Positions 1-11,963 of a stretch of 64,000 nucleotides of DNA are shown one piece after another. A program made the translations under genes and the position numbers. The stretch comes from Hypoxylon rubiginosum (taxonomy: Eukaryota; Ascomycota; Sordariomycetes; Xylariales; Hypoxylaceae), in contig CADCXA010000032.1 in assembly GCA_902806565.1 (NCBI GenBank), forward strand, positions 186,001 through 250,000. Direction: 5' to 3'. How positions within the stretch are numbered: position 1 is the first letter of the stretch; each line of letters begins with the position of its first letter. The notes under the pieces were generated by a model. That model made no database searches. It saw only the letters and a program-made list of their open reading frames with translations, and was not told where the DNA came from.

Positions 1-3000
1 GCACTTGGCTGCGTAATCGCTAGGGTGGCGAGAACCGCTTGAAGGCTTTGAGCCGGCGATGGTGCAACAGGGGCCGGGGCCGGGGCCGGGGCTGGTTGAG
101 TCAATGCTCGCACTTGTTGGAGAATGCGCGAGATATCGATTTGAGGCTGCATCTGCGGCTGCGGCTGCGGCTGGGCTTGCGGCTGCGTGACTTTGGCTAT
201 AATGTCACGGTTGCGACCGTCATGCCACTCTGCAACGCGCTCCGGGTTGGAACTGATATGCGCAGGCGGTTCAGTCGCCGGATACGGCTTATCCTTGAAA
301 TGGGCAAAGACGTCCTCGAGGGCGTCAACATCATGCTGAACCTTGGGGTCTGCATAGTCGTGACGGCGTTGCGTCTTCGGGTGATTCGGGTCGTAGGGCT
401 CCGGATCGACATAGCCCTTGACCTTGTCTGATTGGAGTAGCGCTAGTGTCTCTGCAGCGGTCTCCTGCGAGGTGCGCGGACGAGACGCTAGGGTCGCGTG
501 TTTAGCTGGGTAGTACGTCGCCGGAGGATTATTATGGGCGGGACGGCAACGCTGTAGTGCAAATTGCAAAGCGACTGTGGAACCGAATTGGCGGCGTTCT
601 GTCCAACGTCGATGTATTTCAACGCGCCTGGGAGTGTTCGGCGGTAAAGATTCCTGCCACATCGAGGAGGTTGACGGAAGGACGTGGATTCGTGGTTGCT
701 TAACCTCCTCGCTGATCCTGTGCAATGGCGATCGAGGCGACTCGGGGATTTCCGACAGGCTGGTGTAGATGGCTATTAATTCGCGGCTCTCGTATTCATC
801 CATAACCTTCTTCTGCTCTGATTGGACGGGGACTTCACCGCCACAGGTCACGTAGGTCTTTTCCCGCACCTTAGGAGCGATTAAGGCTGGGGAAATCGGA
901 ATGAGATTCCATGCCCGAATCTTAATTTCTTCCGGCGCTCCATCGTCGTCGTCGTCGACGTCATCTTGGACGCGCTGCTTCAACATTTGTCCCTCGGATC
1001 GGTTGTCTCGGGCATCTCGAAGCATGTTCTGGTCGCGGCCCTTATCTTCGGCAGTGTCGTGCTCGAAGACTTTGACTTCGGTCAATAGGTGATCTGGCTT
1101 CCAGGCGACACGAAGGTGTCTTCGCGACTCTTTGCGCAGCCTGCGAGCAGTCTCCTCGGGGGTTTCGGGTGCCCTTACCGGCTCCTCGATCTGTTTCGGC
1201 TTCTCTTTGGGCTTGGTAATCTGATCGAGAATGTTACCAATCGTAGAAGAGGTGGATACCTGAGGAGTTGCTTTCTTGGGCTGCGCCTTGGCCGGTACTC
1301 GAGATCTGCCGGGGAGCATCGAACCGGTAGGTCTGGTACGAACTGGCGTATTGGTTGAAGATGCCGGGGAAGACGTCGTGGAGGCTGTCGGAGGTTGTGG
1401 CTTCGCCGCCGGAGTCCCCGTCGTATTTTCGACAGCAGTCTTCTTGGGCGCACGTGAATCGACGTCTTCATCACCAGGTCTCTTGTTGACCTTTCTTGCC
1501 GATCCGAGACCAGAATAGTCAGTGGGCTGCATTCTTTTGATCTCGGTATTGGGCTTCTTAACAGACGCCTCCTTCTTAGATAGCACTGCCTTGGGTGTGT
1601 TGGGGCTATCTTTGGCGCTCGTCGCTGACGATTTCTTGGAGACGCCCAATTGAGGTTTCTTAACGTCTTCACTCTTAGCATCTCCGTGCGCTTCCTGTGC
1701 CTTTAGTGATGATCGCTTCTTTGCGTTATCAAAGATTTGATCAAAGTACCCTTGTGCCTCCGCATCAAACTCGTTCTTGAACTTCAGGTACACCTTGTCA
1801 AACTTGACCTTGTCCTTAAGAAACTCGGTGTCGACTGTGACGAACAGGGAGGCGAGGCGCATGATGGCCTTTGGCAGAGGTCCATTAAAGTCCCCAGCCT
1901 GGAAGAAGTTTCGCAGCATGACGAATAGTCCACCGAGAAGCTTCATGTGAATGCCAAGTTGCGAGATGGTAAATTTGTCGCCGAACTTGAGAGCGCTCTC
2001 AATAGCAGCACGGATAGAGCCATACTTGCTTTCCATCTCGGCTCGTAGCACCTCTGATTTGGTGCGGTCGTTTTTGGCTATCGCCTCTTCCATCTCGGCT
2101 TTCGACTTTTTGCTCTTCGACCACAGGTCCGTAACATAGTTGCCGAAGGCGGTGACACTCTTCTGAACAGCCTCCTGCGAAGGCTCTGGGCGCTTCGGGT
2201 CGCGCCATACAATCGTGATCATGTCATACTCGATAGCCTCGAGGGAATCTGTAGGGCGCTTCTTCTCCTTGATCTATTGTTAGGACGTATGTTAGTGCTG
2301 CTTGGCTTTTGTAGATGAGATGACTTGGCGCATGAAAGAGGAGGTAGGGTTAAATGGTAGTAAAGAGTGAATCGATTGCGTTCGAGGTGATCACTAGAGC
2401 CGATGTTTGATAAAAATGAAAGAGATAACTTACCTTGCGAGCTGTACTATCCGTGGGACTCTCCTCACGAGTACCCTCATTGGAGTTCCCAGGCTTCTTG
2501 CTACCAGGATCCATACTGGAGGCCTTTCGCTTTGTGCCGACCTTGGGCTTTGTATCTTGGCGCGCAGGCTTCATTCCTACAGTGATGTGTTAGTGTTGTG
2601 GTGAGAAAGGGAACACGGGCGGACAAGGTGGTGTTGTCTGTTTCAAAGTAGCGCATTTACGTACCTGGAGAATATGCTATGATGACAGGCTCGTTGTTTA
2701 GTTGTTGAATCTGAACTTGAATTCTATTTTTCGTAGTAGAATCGACAGTCTTATCCTTCAATAATGCACGCAGTTTGTTCAGGTCACCTTGGATTTCGCA
2801 CGGAAGTCGAGTGCTGCGGGTTGGTAGGAGACGAGTTTGGTATTGGGGCACACTGTCGTTATTCAAATCCAATTCTGCAGCTGTGCCAATTCTGGTGGTG
2901 GGCGGGTTTAAAACTTGGACGTGATCACATCCAGCTGGCGTCTCCCAATTTTGGTTGACCGGCGGACCCACAATTGGATTAACCTGGGGGTCGACAGCAG

Positions 3001-4072
3001 GTGCTGAGGGCAGTTGCACTGGTGTAGTTCCTTGCAGCAGTTGGTTTGCTGCTTGGGTAGCTGCCTGTAAATTCTGGTTTAATATCTGCCGGTTTGGTGT
3101 CTGTTGCAGTGTCTGTTCCAGTGGAGTCTGCTGGTATTGCAGCTGCTGATAAGATGGTTGCTGGGCTGGTATCGGTTGGCCTGGTACTTGACGGCCTGGT
3201 ATCTGCCTGCCCGCTACCTGCTGTTGCTCTGCTCTCTGCGCTCCTGGCATCTGATAGGTCATCTGTTGAAATTGTGTTTGCTGATGCTGTGCCTGCTGAT
3301 GCGGTGCCTGCTGATGCGGCACTTGCTGATGCGGCGCCTGCTGGTATAGTACTTGCGGGCTTGGTATCCCCTGTTGAGGGTGAACCGAGCCTCGACCCCC
3401 AGACCCATTCAAACCTATGGAGGCTGCTGAGACTGCCGGGTATGGTATATGGTGTCCGTTTCCTTCGTACTGCGTGCCATGATACTGTGGTGTTGGGTTA
3501 GAAGGATGTTGGTTGAAGGGCGACTGATGATCATTTGTAGGAGTGAGGCTATGCATGGTATACATGGGCGTAGCTGTATGGCTACGGTCAGGGAAGAATG
3601 GACTTCCCTGAGGACGGGAAACTGGAGTCTGAGTATTTCCATACATCGCAGCCTGGCTGCTCTGGGTGTACGTATCTATATTGCCCTGGAACGGCGCATG
3701 AACCTGCTGAGTGGGCTCCTGGTACATCTGGTTGTTGATTCCATGGTCCAGTCGAGTTTCTTGATCATCACCGTTCGAAACCTGCTGTCCATATCCGCCG
3801 TAGGCATTGGTTTGCTGAGCGTTGTAAAACTGCGGCCCTGATGATCCATGTGTGCGAAGATGGGCGCCGTCGGGTGTGGCACCATTGAATTGGCTTGCAG
3901 CGTAGAAACCCTCAGGGCTGTATGCGTTCCTAGGAGGCAATGTCCCATAGTTAAACGGTGCTACATTGTCGGCAGCATAGTAGGGTGGGTGGTTCATCTG
4001 CTCGTTACTCGCTGGCGGTTGGTAATCATAGCCAGGCTGTATGCCAGGCCAGCCATCGCTGCTCTGAGCCAT
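1..4072 (-). CDS. Large Gln/Pro-rich conserved fungal protein, 3' end beyond window
   Basis: Three exons can be read: 4072-2665, 2576-2434 and 2273-1, the last still open at the window edge, giving at least 1,274 residues. Both introns have clear GT-AG ends (GTACGT and GTAAGT donors). The start is the ATG at 4072; the frame also opens two codons earlier with TTG, which I did not use. The first ~470 residues are rich in Q, P, Y, N and G and contain tandem PHQQ-type repeats. A helical, charged region follows (codons from about 2200 down to 1740 bp), with many K/E and a hydrophobic patch around LGGLFVMLRNFF, and then a disordered, K/P/S/T-rich section with NLS-like clusters. A run of five Asp lies near 950 and a PAPAPAPA tract near 90. 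Family membership is uncertain. It resembles large fungal proteins sometimes annotated as CCCH zinc-finger proteins, but any zinc finger would lie outside the window. A nuclear or RNA-related role is a guess. Confidence 0.75.
3279..3338 (-). repeat. 15-bp coding minisatellite (PHQQ repeat)
   Basis: Four head-to-tail 15-bp units (3279-3293, 3294-3308, 3309-3323, 3324-3338), based on TGCTGATGCGGCGCC on the plus strand, with a diverged fifth unit to 3353. On the minus strand they encode [AV]PHQQ/AQHQQ pentapeptides inside the Gln-rich N-terminal part of the gene at 1-4072. As 15 is a multiple of three, copy-number change would keep the frame. Confidence 0.85.
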
Positions 4073-4080
4073 GGCCAAAA

Positions 4081-4107
4081 GATCTGATAGATCTGATAGA
4101 TCTGATA
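4081..4107. repeat. 9-bp tandem repeat (GATCTGATA)x3
   Basis: Three perfect copies of GATCTGATA directly upstream of the ATG at 4072, in the presumed 5' UTR or proximal promoter of the minus-strand gene. Confidence 0.9.
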
Positions 4108-4121
4108 GAGAAAAGGGGGGT

Positions 4122-4168
4122 CACGTGGTAGGTGTCTTCGGGAGGTCACGTGGCTGAGGTGTCACGTG
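4122..4168. promoter_or_regulatory. Cluster of three CACGTG E-boxes
   Basis: CACGTG occurs at 4122-4127, 4147-4152 and 4163-4168, each preceded by T (TCACGTG; the last two GTCACGTG). The cluster lies 50-97 bp upstream of the minus-strand start at 4072. GTCACGTG is the core bound by fungal bHLH factors of the Cbf1/Pho4/SREBP type (established knowledge). That such a factor acts here is inferred from the clustering. Confidence 0.6.
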
Positions 4169-7100
4169 ATTGTGGAAATCTATAGCGTGGGGATAATAGT
4201 TAGCAAGTTAGGCCAAGACTAAAAGTGGGACTAGTTAACGTCGATTGGCTCCACGTATAGCCGTGTAATGGTAAACGTGAGGCGTATAGCTATCACAACC
4301 AATCAAATCGTCTAGAAAGGAACATCTAGAACTTACCGTTATTAACGACAGTGAGGCTTCACAATGTGAAAATCAAAGTCAGGAATGACCATCCTCTTGC
4401 AGTGCAAAGATGGCAATGCAGTGATGAGAGTACAACCACTTATGTACCTTTGCAGGATATGTCTGTTGACTTTGTTGTGGTTTGGAAATGAAAGGTAGAA
4501 AGGTGTGTGTTTAGAAAGTACAGGTCCCTCTGGGGCGCGTCTTTAAGGCAATCCTGTAAGAAGCAGTTGGGGCTTGCAGGATGTCCTTAAGCCGGAATTG
4601 GTATGGGAGGGCTGCAGATCTGAGCCACCTGCAGATAGATAAATCAGTTTTGCTTCAGGCACAGAGGAAAAAAAAATTGAAGGAAGCCTTAGTGGAAGAA
4701 GTGTGTGTGCTCAAATAAAAAAGAAAAAGAAAATAAAAAAAGAATCCAGTAGGGCACTCTCAGGTCTGAGGGGCAGTAATCTTAGGGCAACCCTTCGAGG
4801 CCGATGGGTTTCGGGGGGCGATGCCGAGAGGACTACTCCGTGCCGTGCCGGGAGAAAGGTCGGCGATGCCGCCGGAGCGAGTTATGACGGAGGGGTCAGA
4901 TAGAGCCGGTTATGATATTGGAGCTTATAAGCAGCCATTATAGCTATACAGACGAGAATCCTCGACATTCTCTCTGTAACAGGATGAAATACAGGCATTG
5001 TATAATCCGGTTTACCATCCGTGTCTCCTAGAGGGCCGGCACATTTGCAATTAGGAGTCGATGTTGCATGATATGATTGTGATTATGTTGCTCGGTGTCT
5101 AAGGGCTAGAGTCGGGTCGATAAAGCTCGTTGCATGTGGTTATTTCGCTAATAGTCTTTGTCCAAACCTTGGGAGGACGTGTTGACACGAGGCAGACCCT
5201 CTGGCTCTGGCTCTGGCTCCTGGACCTGGAGGTGCTCAAAAATCCTGGGTTGTGAACATTCGACATTCGACGGGCCATTAAATTGACGGATGAAGAGCCT
5301 AGCAGCATTCGAGATCATGACATGACGATCGGGTACGCTGCTAGGCTTTCATATTCAAAGTTAGGGGATATTGAGGGAGATTATTTCTCTCTTGCTCTTA
5401 TGAGGCTCTTTCACTCTCCGTCCCTTTTTCAGATGGGAATTTAGGAGTTACTTGTTAGATGCTGACTGGACACTAGAACTTTCATTGTTCAAGCCGCACC
5501 CTCGAGTGCTCTGCTGTAGTTCATAGTGAGGATGTGGCCAAAAGTCTCCTTATATCCTGCTGTTGGCTGCCAACCCAAATTTCTTCCCGTACCGAGACGC
5601 AAATACAACTGCTGCAAGAATCGGAGTTCGGGGGGGTGGGTGGAGAAGTTCCATACAGAGTGATCAACCAGGGGCGCACACGCACACACATACATGCTCT
5701 CTTTTAAGAATCGTGCAGACAATAGTGATGGAAGGCTTCGCAACGGCAGACAAAGGGAAGAAGGAAAAGGGGAGAGGGAGTTGATGTTATTTTTCATACC
5801 CTTTTAAGTCTCGATTAATTGCAATTCCACGGCCTTCGCCTCCGACTCCTGCCATACGCTGTTGGTAGTGCTGTTCCTTCTTACGAAGATAACAGGTGTT
5901 GGTCATGCTCCCATTATTGAGAGATATTATTTACGAAATCTCCGAAATCTCCTCTGGGATTTATAAGATGAATGAGAAAAGAAAGATGTCTATCTCCAGG
6001 GGATCTGAACGGGTAAATGGGTTTGGTTGATGGATTGATTGGTTGATTAGCTAGACAGGTCGAGGAACGAAGCGATAGCGACCGACCGAACGAACGGCTC
6101 AAGAAAATTTTAGAAGTTAGGCAGCCGACTATGAAAAGTCCTCTCTATGGTAGTTAACTACTCAAATTAGAAGAGAAAATTAGGTAGGTCTAGATAGGGC
6201 ATCAAAGCTGTGAAATATAGCACCACAGAGCGACGAACAGTTGATATGAAGGGGTGGACGATGCGCGTGATGGAAGATGGTTGATGGATGATGAACGCGT
6301 TTGGGAAGGAAAAGAGATGATGAAGGATGGGATGTGCAAGGAAATAAAGAAGAGAAAAAGATGGCGTGTCGCAAGCTTTTTCTTCTTGGGGGAGAGCGGC
6401 AGGGCGGGTACTAATACTAAATAAAAACTACCTAAAAAGAGAGCCTGGAAGGAAAAAAGAACTGCCCAGCGGCCCAGTATCCCATAGCCCATTAGGTAGC
6501 CCATAGCCCAAGTGGACCCTTCTATTGCCTGTATTGCCTGGAGGCTGTCTGGGCTGTACACTGCTGGTAGGGTACATGTAATAGGGTACATGTAATAGGG
6601 TACATGTATTGTACAATACAGTTTACTCTGCCTACCTAGTGCTAGGGGGCAGGGGGGTAGGGTAGGTGGCCTTCAAGGTTGGGTGCAGGTGGTGGTGGGT
6701 GGTTGGGGGCCAGTCTCATTTTATTGTAGCCAAGGTAGCGTCGGTATGTCGGCTTTCCTTGTTTCACACCTAGCACTTTGTGCTTTCCAATAAAGGCTAA
6801 CTGTGTGCCAATAATCCCTGCTAGCAATCTGCGGTATGCAGTTATGATTTCTTACTGGCCAAACCGATGTAGAAGGATTGGATATAAAACGACAACGCCT
6901 ACTACTGTCATACTACTGTCATTTATATATTCAATGTTGTATATGACTACCATGGTAATCTGTACGTGGGGACCTACTACCTTATTATGCTGAGTCTAAA
7001 TCACTTGCAGATATAATATACTCTATGTAATCTGATGGATTAGGTGGTATTATGGATTTTTTTTTTTTTTTTGTGTAGAAGATATTCCTATGGCTGGTAT

Positions 7101-7769
7101 GCTACTATGCGTTATGTGCTAGGAAGAGAGAATCAAGCCGAGACACGGGTATATTTAGCAAAGTTACCCATAAAGCGTACTGGTAGCGTTAAATCGTCAT
7201 TGGTGGGATGTTGTCAACAAGTGCCCCTAAAGGTCTCTAAATACAGTGCTAACTCGTCATCCCGTGTCCAATTCGCACGTGCAAGGCTACCAGTACATCG
7301 GTACATTTTATCGTACATCATTCGTGTCATTTGCTAAAGCCAGGACAGCCGTGTCATGGAATAGCTTCATAATATCAGCTAACATCCTCTTCGTCCATCA
7401 CAAACCTAACGAGACCCCCCGACGGCGTATGTTACATAGACATATCGCTTTCCTTCGATACCAATACCTATTTCCAAATAATAGAGCGGTGACGCACCTT
7501 ATTACCTGTCTACATAGGCACCTACCTGCCTACATCTTACTCTTGAATCGACCTCGTTCCTTCGCTCGCCTTCCAACCTGTTTTCCCTTTTCTGCCTCTG
7601 CCTTTACCTATGTCCTTGCCTCAATTTGCTTGGTCACTTAGTTAACTACATGTATGACTTGGACGACGGGTACTTGCTCAACAGCACCGCGCAAGCGTCG
7701 AGTATACTAGCTAGGAAAGGAGTTAGCTGCGAATAAAACACCAGTCTCGGTTCTGAAAATACCGTCCTC
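4169..7769. other. 3.6-kb intergenic region without a recognisable gene
   Basis: No ORF here shows a family signature or good splice structure. The region holds CTGGCT repeats near 5200, CCCATAGCCCA-type direct repeats near 6470-6510, a 14-bp tandem repeat at 6570-6608, a 16-T run at 7057-7072, and several A/G- or T/C-rich low-complexity stretches. It separates two divergent genes (start at 4072 minus; start at 7770 plus), so its ends should contain both promoters. Confidence 0.6.
6570..6608. repeat. 14-bp tandem repeat, 2.8 copies
   Basis: Unit GGGTACATGTAATA: copies at 6570-6583 and 6584-6597 and a partial copy at 6598-6608. Each unit contains the palindrome TACATGTA. Intergenic; no function seen. 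Confidence 0.85.
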
Positions 7770-10178
7770 ATGGCTGGAGCAAAAGGATACTCATTGCGCG
7801 ATCGTCAAATAGGTCTGGTCTCCCGTCTGGACATGCTACCTCTGCGGACTTGCGCGGCTAACTTACCCAGCTTCTCTAAGGAAAATTCTTAATTTAAACG
7901 AAACCGTCGAGCAGACAGACGAAGATGACTCCCACGCCAATGGGCTCGCCCCCGCCGGTCCTATCTTAACCGCGAATGGCGAACCTATATGGAAAGTTCT
8001 CGTCTTCGATGACCTCGGCCGCGATGTGATTAGCAGCGTTCTGCGAGTAAACGACTTGCGATCCATGGGCGTAACCATGCATATGTACGGGAAACTCGAC
8101 GCATATTTATTCTGGTGGTTGCTAACATGCTGTACTTCTCAGGCATATCAGCGCAGCTCGACATCCCATCCCCGACGTCCCCGTTATCTATCTCGTCGAG
8201 CCGAACCCAAAGAACCTCGAAGGCATAACGACCGATCTGCAGAAAGGCCTATATTCCCCAGCCTACATCAATTTCCTTTCCTCCATACCGCGACCACTTC
8301 TCGAAGATTTCGCATCGCAAACCGCAGAAAAAGGCACGGCGGAACATATCGCCCAATTGTTCGACCAGTACCTCAATTTTATAGTCGCCGAACCCGACCT
8401 ATTTAGCTTGGGGATGCAGAAGGAGCATACATATTGGGCCTTAAATAGCGCAAAGACCAAGGACGAGGAGCTAGACCATGTCATCGACAGGGTAGTTGGT
8501 GGCTTGTTCAGCGTCGCGGTGACCATGGGTACGGTGAATTCTATAATATTTCGTCTAACTACGATGTTGATTTGGTATTTCAGGCGTCATCCCCATCATA
8601 CGATGTCCTAAAGGGGCTGCGGCGGAAATGATCGCAGGAAAACTCGACCGAAAGCTCCGCGACCACATTCTTAACTCCAAAGACAACCTTTTCTCCTCCA
8701 CTTCGCGACCGACCTCGTCTGCCAGCACACCCGCCTCTCGTCCCGTCCTCGTAATCCTCGACCGAAACGTCGACCTCAACCCCATGCTCTCCCACTCTTG
8801 GACCTACCAGTCTCTCGTACACGACGTTTTGAACATGAAGCTTAACAGAATTACCATCGAAACACCAGTGGATGAGGAGAATCCGGAAAAGGGGGTAACG
8901 AGGAAGGCTTACGACTTAAACGCTACAGACTTCTTCTGGGAGAAGAACTCGAGTGTTCCCTTTCCCCAGGTTGCGGAAGATATTGATGCCGAGTTGATGC
9001 GATACAGGGAAGACGCGGCGGATATCACGAAGAAAACAGGGGCGTCGTCAATAGAAGACCTACAAAACGACACGAGTGCGAGCGCGCAACATTTGAAGGC
9101 TGCGATCACGCTGCTACCGGAGTTGCGGGAACGAAAAGCTGTGCTGGATATGCACATGAACATTCTTGCCTCGCTGTTGCGAGGTATAAAGGACCGGCAA
9201 CTAGACAACTTTTTCCAGATGGAAGAAAACGTCATGAAGCATACAAAGGTGCAAATTCTCGAGGTCATCAAGGATGATACCAAGGGCAAGGATCCGTTGG
9301 ATAAACTTCGTCTCTTCATAATCTGGTTCCTGAGCACGGAGCAAGAAGTCAATCGTCAAGATTGGACCCAACTAATAGAGGCGCTCACGGCCGCGGGGAT
9401 AGACACTACCTCCCTTGGCTACGTACGACAGTAAGTACAGCCTCAACGCGCATGTTTGCTAGAGTCTTCCGCCGCTATGATGCTAGGGAAGCTAACATCT
9501 CCACACAGGGTTCGCGCTACAACGAAGATGACACAATTAACCACCATTGGGCCGTCCCAACCTGCCGGTTCACAATCTGGCTCCACCGACATTTTCGGCC
9601 GCTTCTCCTCCCTGTCGAACCGGCTCACGGACCGTCTAAAGGAAACCGGCGTCGGGGTTCCCACGAACCTCGCCTCCAACTTCGACTCCCTCATCGGCGG
9701 CATCAAGAACTTCCTGCCCGCCAACCGCGACCTGACCATCACCAAGATCGTCGAGTCCATCATGGACCCGCAGGCCGCCTCGACCTCGGCCATCGCCAAG
9801 ACGGAGAACTACCTGTACTTCGACCCCCGGAGCGCCAACGCCCGCGGCAGCATGCCGCCCCCGGCCAGCGCGATGCGCGGCGCTGGCGGCGCGAGCACGC
9901 CGGGCGCCCTGCCCGGCGCGGCACCCGGAGGAGGCGTCCCGGGCCCTGGGACGGGCGCGAGCTTCGGGCAGAGGAGGCAAGGGTACACGGACGCGGTCGT
10001 GTTCACCGTGGGGGGCGGCAGCATGGACGAGTACGGCAACCTGCAGGAGTGGGTGCAGCGCACGAGCGAGGCGAGCGGGCGCGCCAAGAAGAGGGTCGTG
10101 TACGGCAGCACGGAGATATTGAACGCGCGCGAGTTCATCACGGAGGAATTGGAGCGGCTCGGGCGCGAGATTGCGTAG
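7770..10178 (+). CDS. SLY1: SLY1-type Sec1/Munc18 (SM) protein
   Basis: Five exons (7770-7812, 7871-8084, 8143-8528, 8584-9430, 9509-10178) give a 719-residue protein, normal for the family. The N-terminus reads SLRDRQIASLRKILNLN, then WKVLVFDDLGRDVISSVLRV and PIPDVPVIYLVEPNP, all typical of Sly1 domain 1. ASRPVLVILDRNVDLNPML and HSWTYQSLVHDVL mark the central SM region. The C-terminus has the VVFTVGGGSMDEYGNLQEW block seen in fungal and animal SM proteins. Sly1 binds the syntaxin Sed5 and assembled SNAREs to support ER-Golgi fusion and retrograde traffic on early secretory membranes (established for the family). An Ala/Gly/Pro-rich, GC-rich loop at about residues 606-652 precedes the last conserved block; such loops vary between species. 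Every intron shows GT-AG ends and restores conserved sequence, so the model is secure. Confidence 0.95.
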
Positions 10179-11417
10179 ATACTATGTAGATAAAAATTAT
10201 CTACCTACGTATCTAGGTGTCTAACCTGCCTCCCTTCTTACCCAAGCCTTTGTAGGTAGAGAAAAGGGGGCTTAAGATGATCTCCCGTCTTGATACATAC
10301 AACATAGATGTAGAGCGCAATGGAATAAGCGAGCGCCGATGCGCCGCTGTTTGCTGCTAGAAAAATGTCTTTCTTCGACTGTGTATTGGATCTTGGGGGT
10401 ATTAGGGTGAGATTACACGGAAGCCTCGCTTATGTATATGAAGTTGTGAATAACTACAATAGAAAGGGGTGAAATTCTCGCGATTCTGCATGGTTGGATT
10501 GCTCTGGAGCCATTCCGAATCAAATACTTCCCTCTTAACAATCGTGTAGCCCAGAAAAGCTACTCCTTCGTATACTAATTCCAGTTCATTTCAGGAGTCT
10601 ACTTCAATGCCCGAGTAAAATATTCAATGGACAATATTAGAGAGTATCGTAGTGAAGACCTATTTATCCCCACTAAAGCCAGTCAAATACATAACACAAG
10701 TTCATATATCGCACACCAATCACATATGTAGATTCAACGTTATATCAAGACCTCGAACGCGTGGATGTACAAGATGAATGTTCTTCATTCAAACTACCTA
10801 CGAGGTATATGTACCATGGCACAAGCCTCAAGAAAAGGGGAAGCCAACTCCTCTACGCCCACCGATGAATGCTCACTCCCTCCCTCCCCCATCTCCTTAT
10901 GCAGCAGCATTCAGCACTCATGCTACGTAGCTCGTACTCTCCCCTATCCATAGAATTACACCAGCTACCTTATCTCCTGTATCCAAGGCCAGCGGATCGC
11001 TTTATCCATCAAGGACATTATGATCGTAGTCTGGAACAAGGTCCCTGGGGTAGACGTTACACAGAATTAACGCCACACCCAATCAGCGAGTGCTTTTCAT
11101 CCCTTTTTTCCACTGCTCAAATAGGCAGTGAATTTTGGAATGCAGCAATCAGCGGCACCCCATTCATTACACATTCGTCCCCACGTCTCCGAGGTGCGTC
11201 GTCCTCCCGCGTCGTATAAACATGTAAGCAATGCACGCAATGCCGTATTGTGGTTTCGTTTTCCGAGCCTTTAAGCATCGTCGTCCACTTGCTGGATGGG
11301 GTATATGAAAATCGAAAATCGGAATCTCGTGGGTTGAAAAGGAAAAAAAGAGCAAAATGACAGGTCGAAAAACGGGAAATCGGAACCGAGGGAGTCATAA
11401 AAACAAAGATCGTAGGA
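10179..11417. other. Intergenic region downstream of SLY1
   Basis: About 1.2 kb between the SLY1 stop and the small minus-strand ORF. It presumably carries the SLY1 3' UTR and terminator. I see no coding signature, RNA gene or long repeat. Confidence 0.6.
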
Positions 11418-11822
11418 TCACAGCCGTGGTGGCCATCGGAGACAGCGCCTCGCGAGTTCTTCAAACAGTAGAAACACCGGCGGGAATAGGGCCTCGAGCC
11501 ACTCTGCCAAGGGCCTGGGATCCTCGATTAGGATGTGTCGCAAGGCATCAGTAGCAAGACCGACCCAGAGGAAGCAGTCTATAATGAGTGCCAGAGGCAG
11601 GATTACGACTGTCCAGATCGTAGTGAGATAGACTGGGAAAGATATGTGGCAGTCCAGCAGGATATCCTCCAGAACAGCCAAAAATACGAGCGAAGGGAAG
11701 AATACTACGCCTACTCCAAACCCCAACGGTCCGATATCTTCCAAGTACTCTTGAAAAAGTACGTCGAAGTACGCAGAATAGCGACGTTGAAATGCTACCC
11801 AGCCATCCCTAATCCATCGCAT
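11418..11822 (-). CDS. Doubtful small hydrophobic ORF
   Basis: An open frame of 134 residues from the first in-frame ATG (11822); the frame extends upstream without an ATG to about 11880, so a spliced first exon is possible. It has two or three potential membrane segments (around GFGVGVVFFPSLVFLAVL and LTTIWTVVILPLALIIDCFL) and an acidic/hydrophobic C-terminus ending in a basic WPPRL tail. It lies just downstream of, and parallel to, the chitin synthase gene. I recognise no family. The opposite strand has a hydrophilic ORF over the same bases (11535-11915, starting with GTG). Coding for one strand makes the other look hydrophobic or hydrophilic, so either or neither may be real. Confidence 0.25.
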   Translation of the reverse strand: MRWIRDGWVAFQRRYSAYFDVLFQEYLEDIGPLGFGVGVVFFPSLVFLAVLEDILLDCHISFPVYLTTIWTVVILPLALIIDCFLWVGLATDALRHILIEDPRPLAEWLEALFPPVFLLFEELARRCLRWPPRL

Positions 11823-11963
11823 AACCCGCAAAAGCCTTCTCAGAAGCCAAAGCAAGCATGCAACCAAACAAATGCTTCCACATACCAGTATCAGCGTCCT
11901 CTAGACGTCCGATGAAAGGATATAAGCAATAGTCGGGTTGGACATATCAGGGGAGGGAGCTTT

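Noticed and set aside
9362..10189. 275-codon plus-strand ORF overlapping SLY1 exons 4-5
   Set aside because: Wrong frame; the SLY1 splice at 9430/9509 is supported by family conservation.
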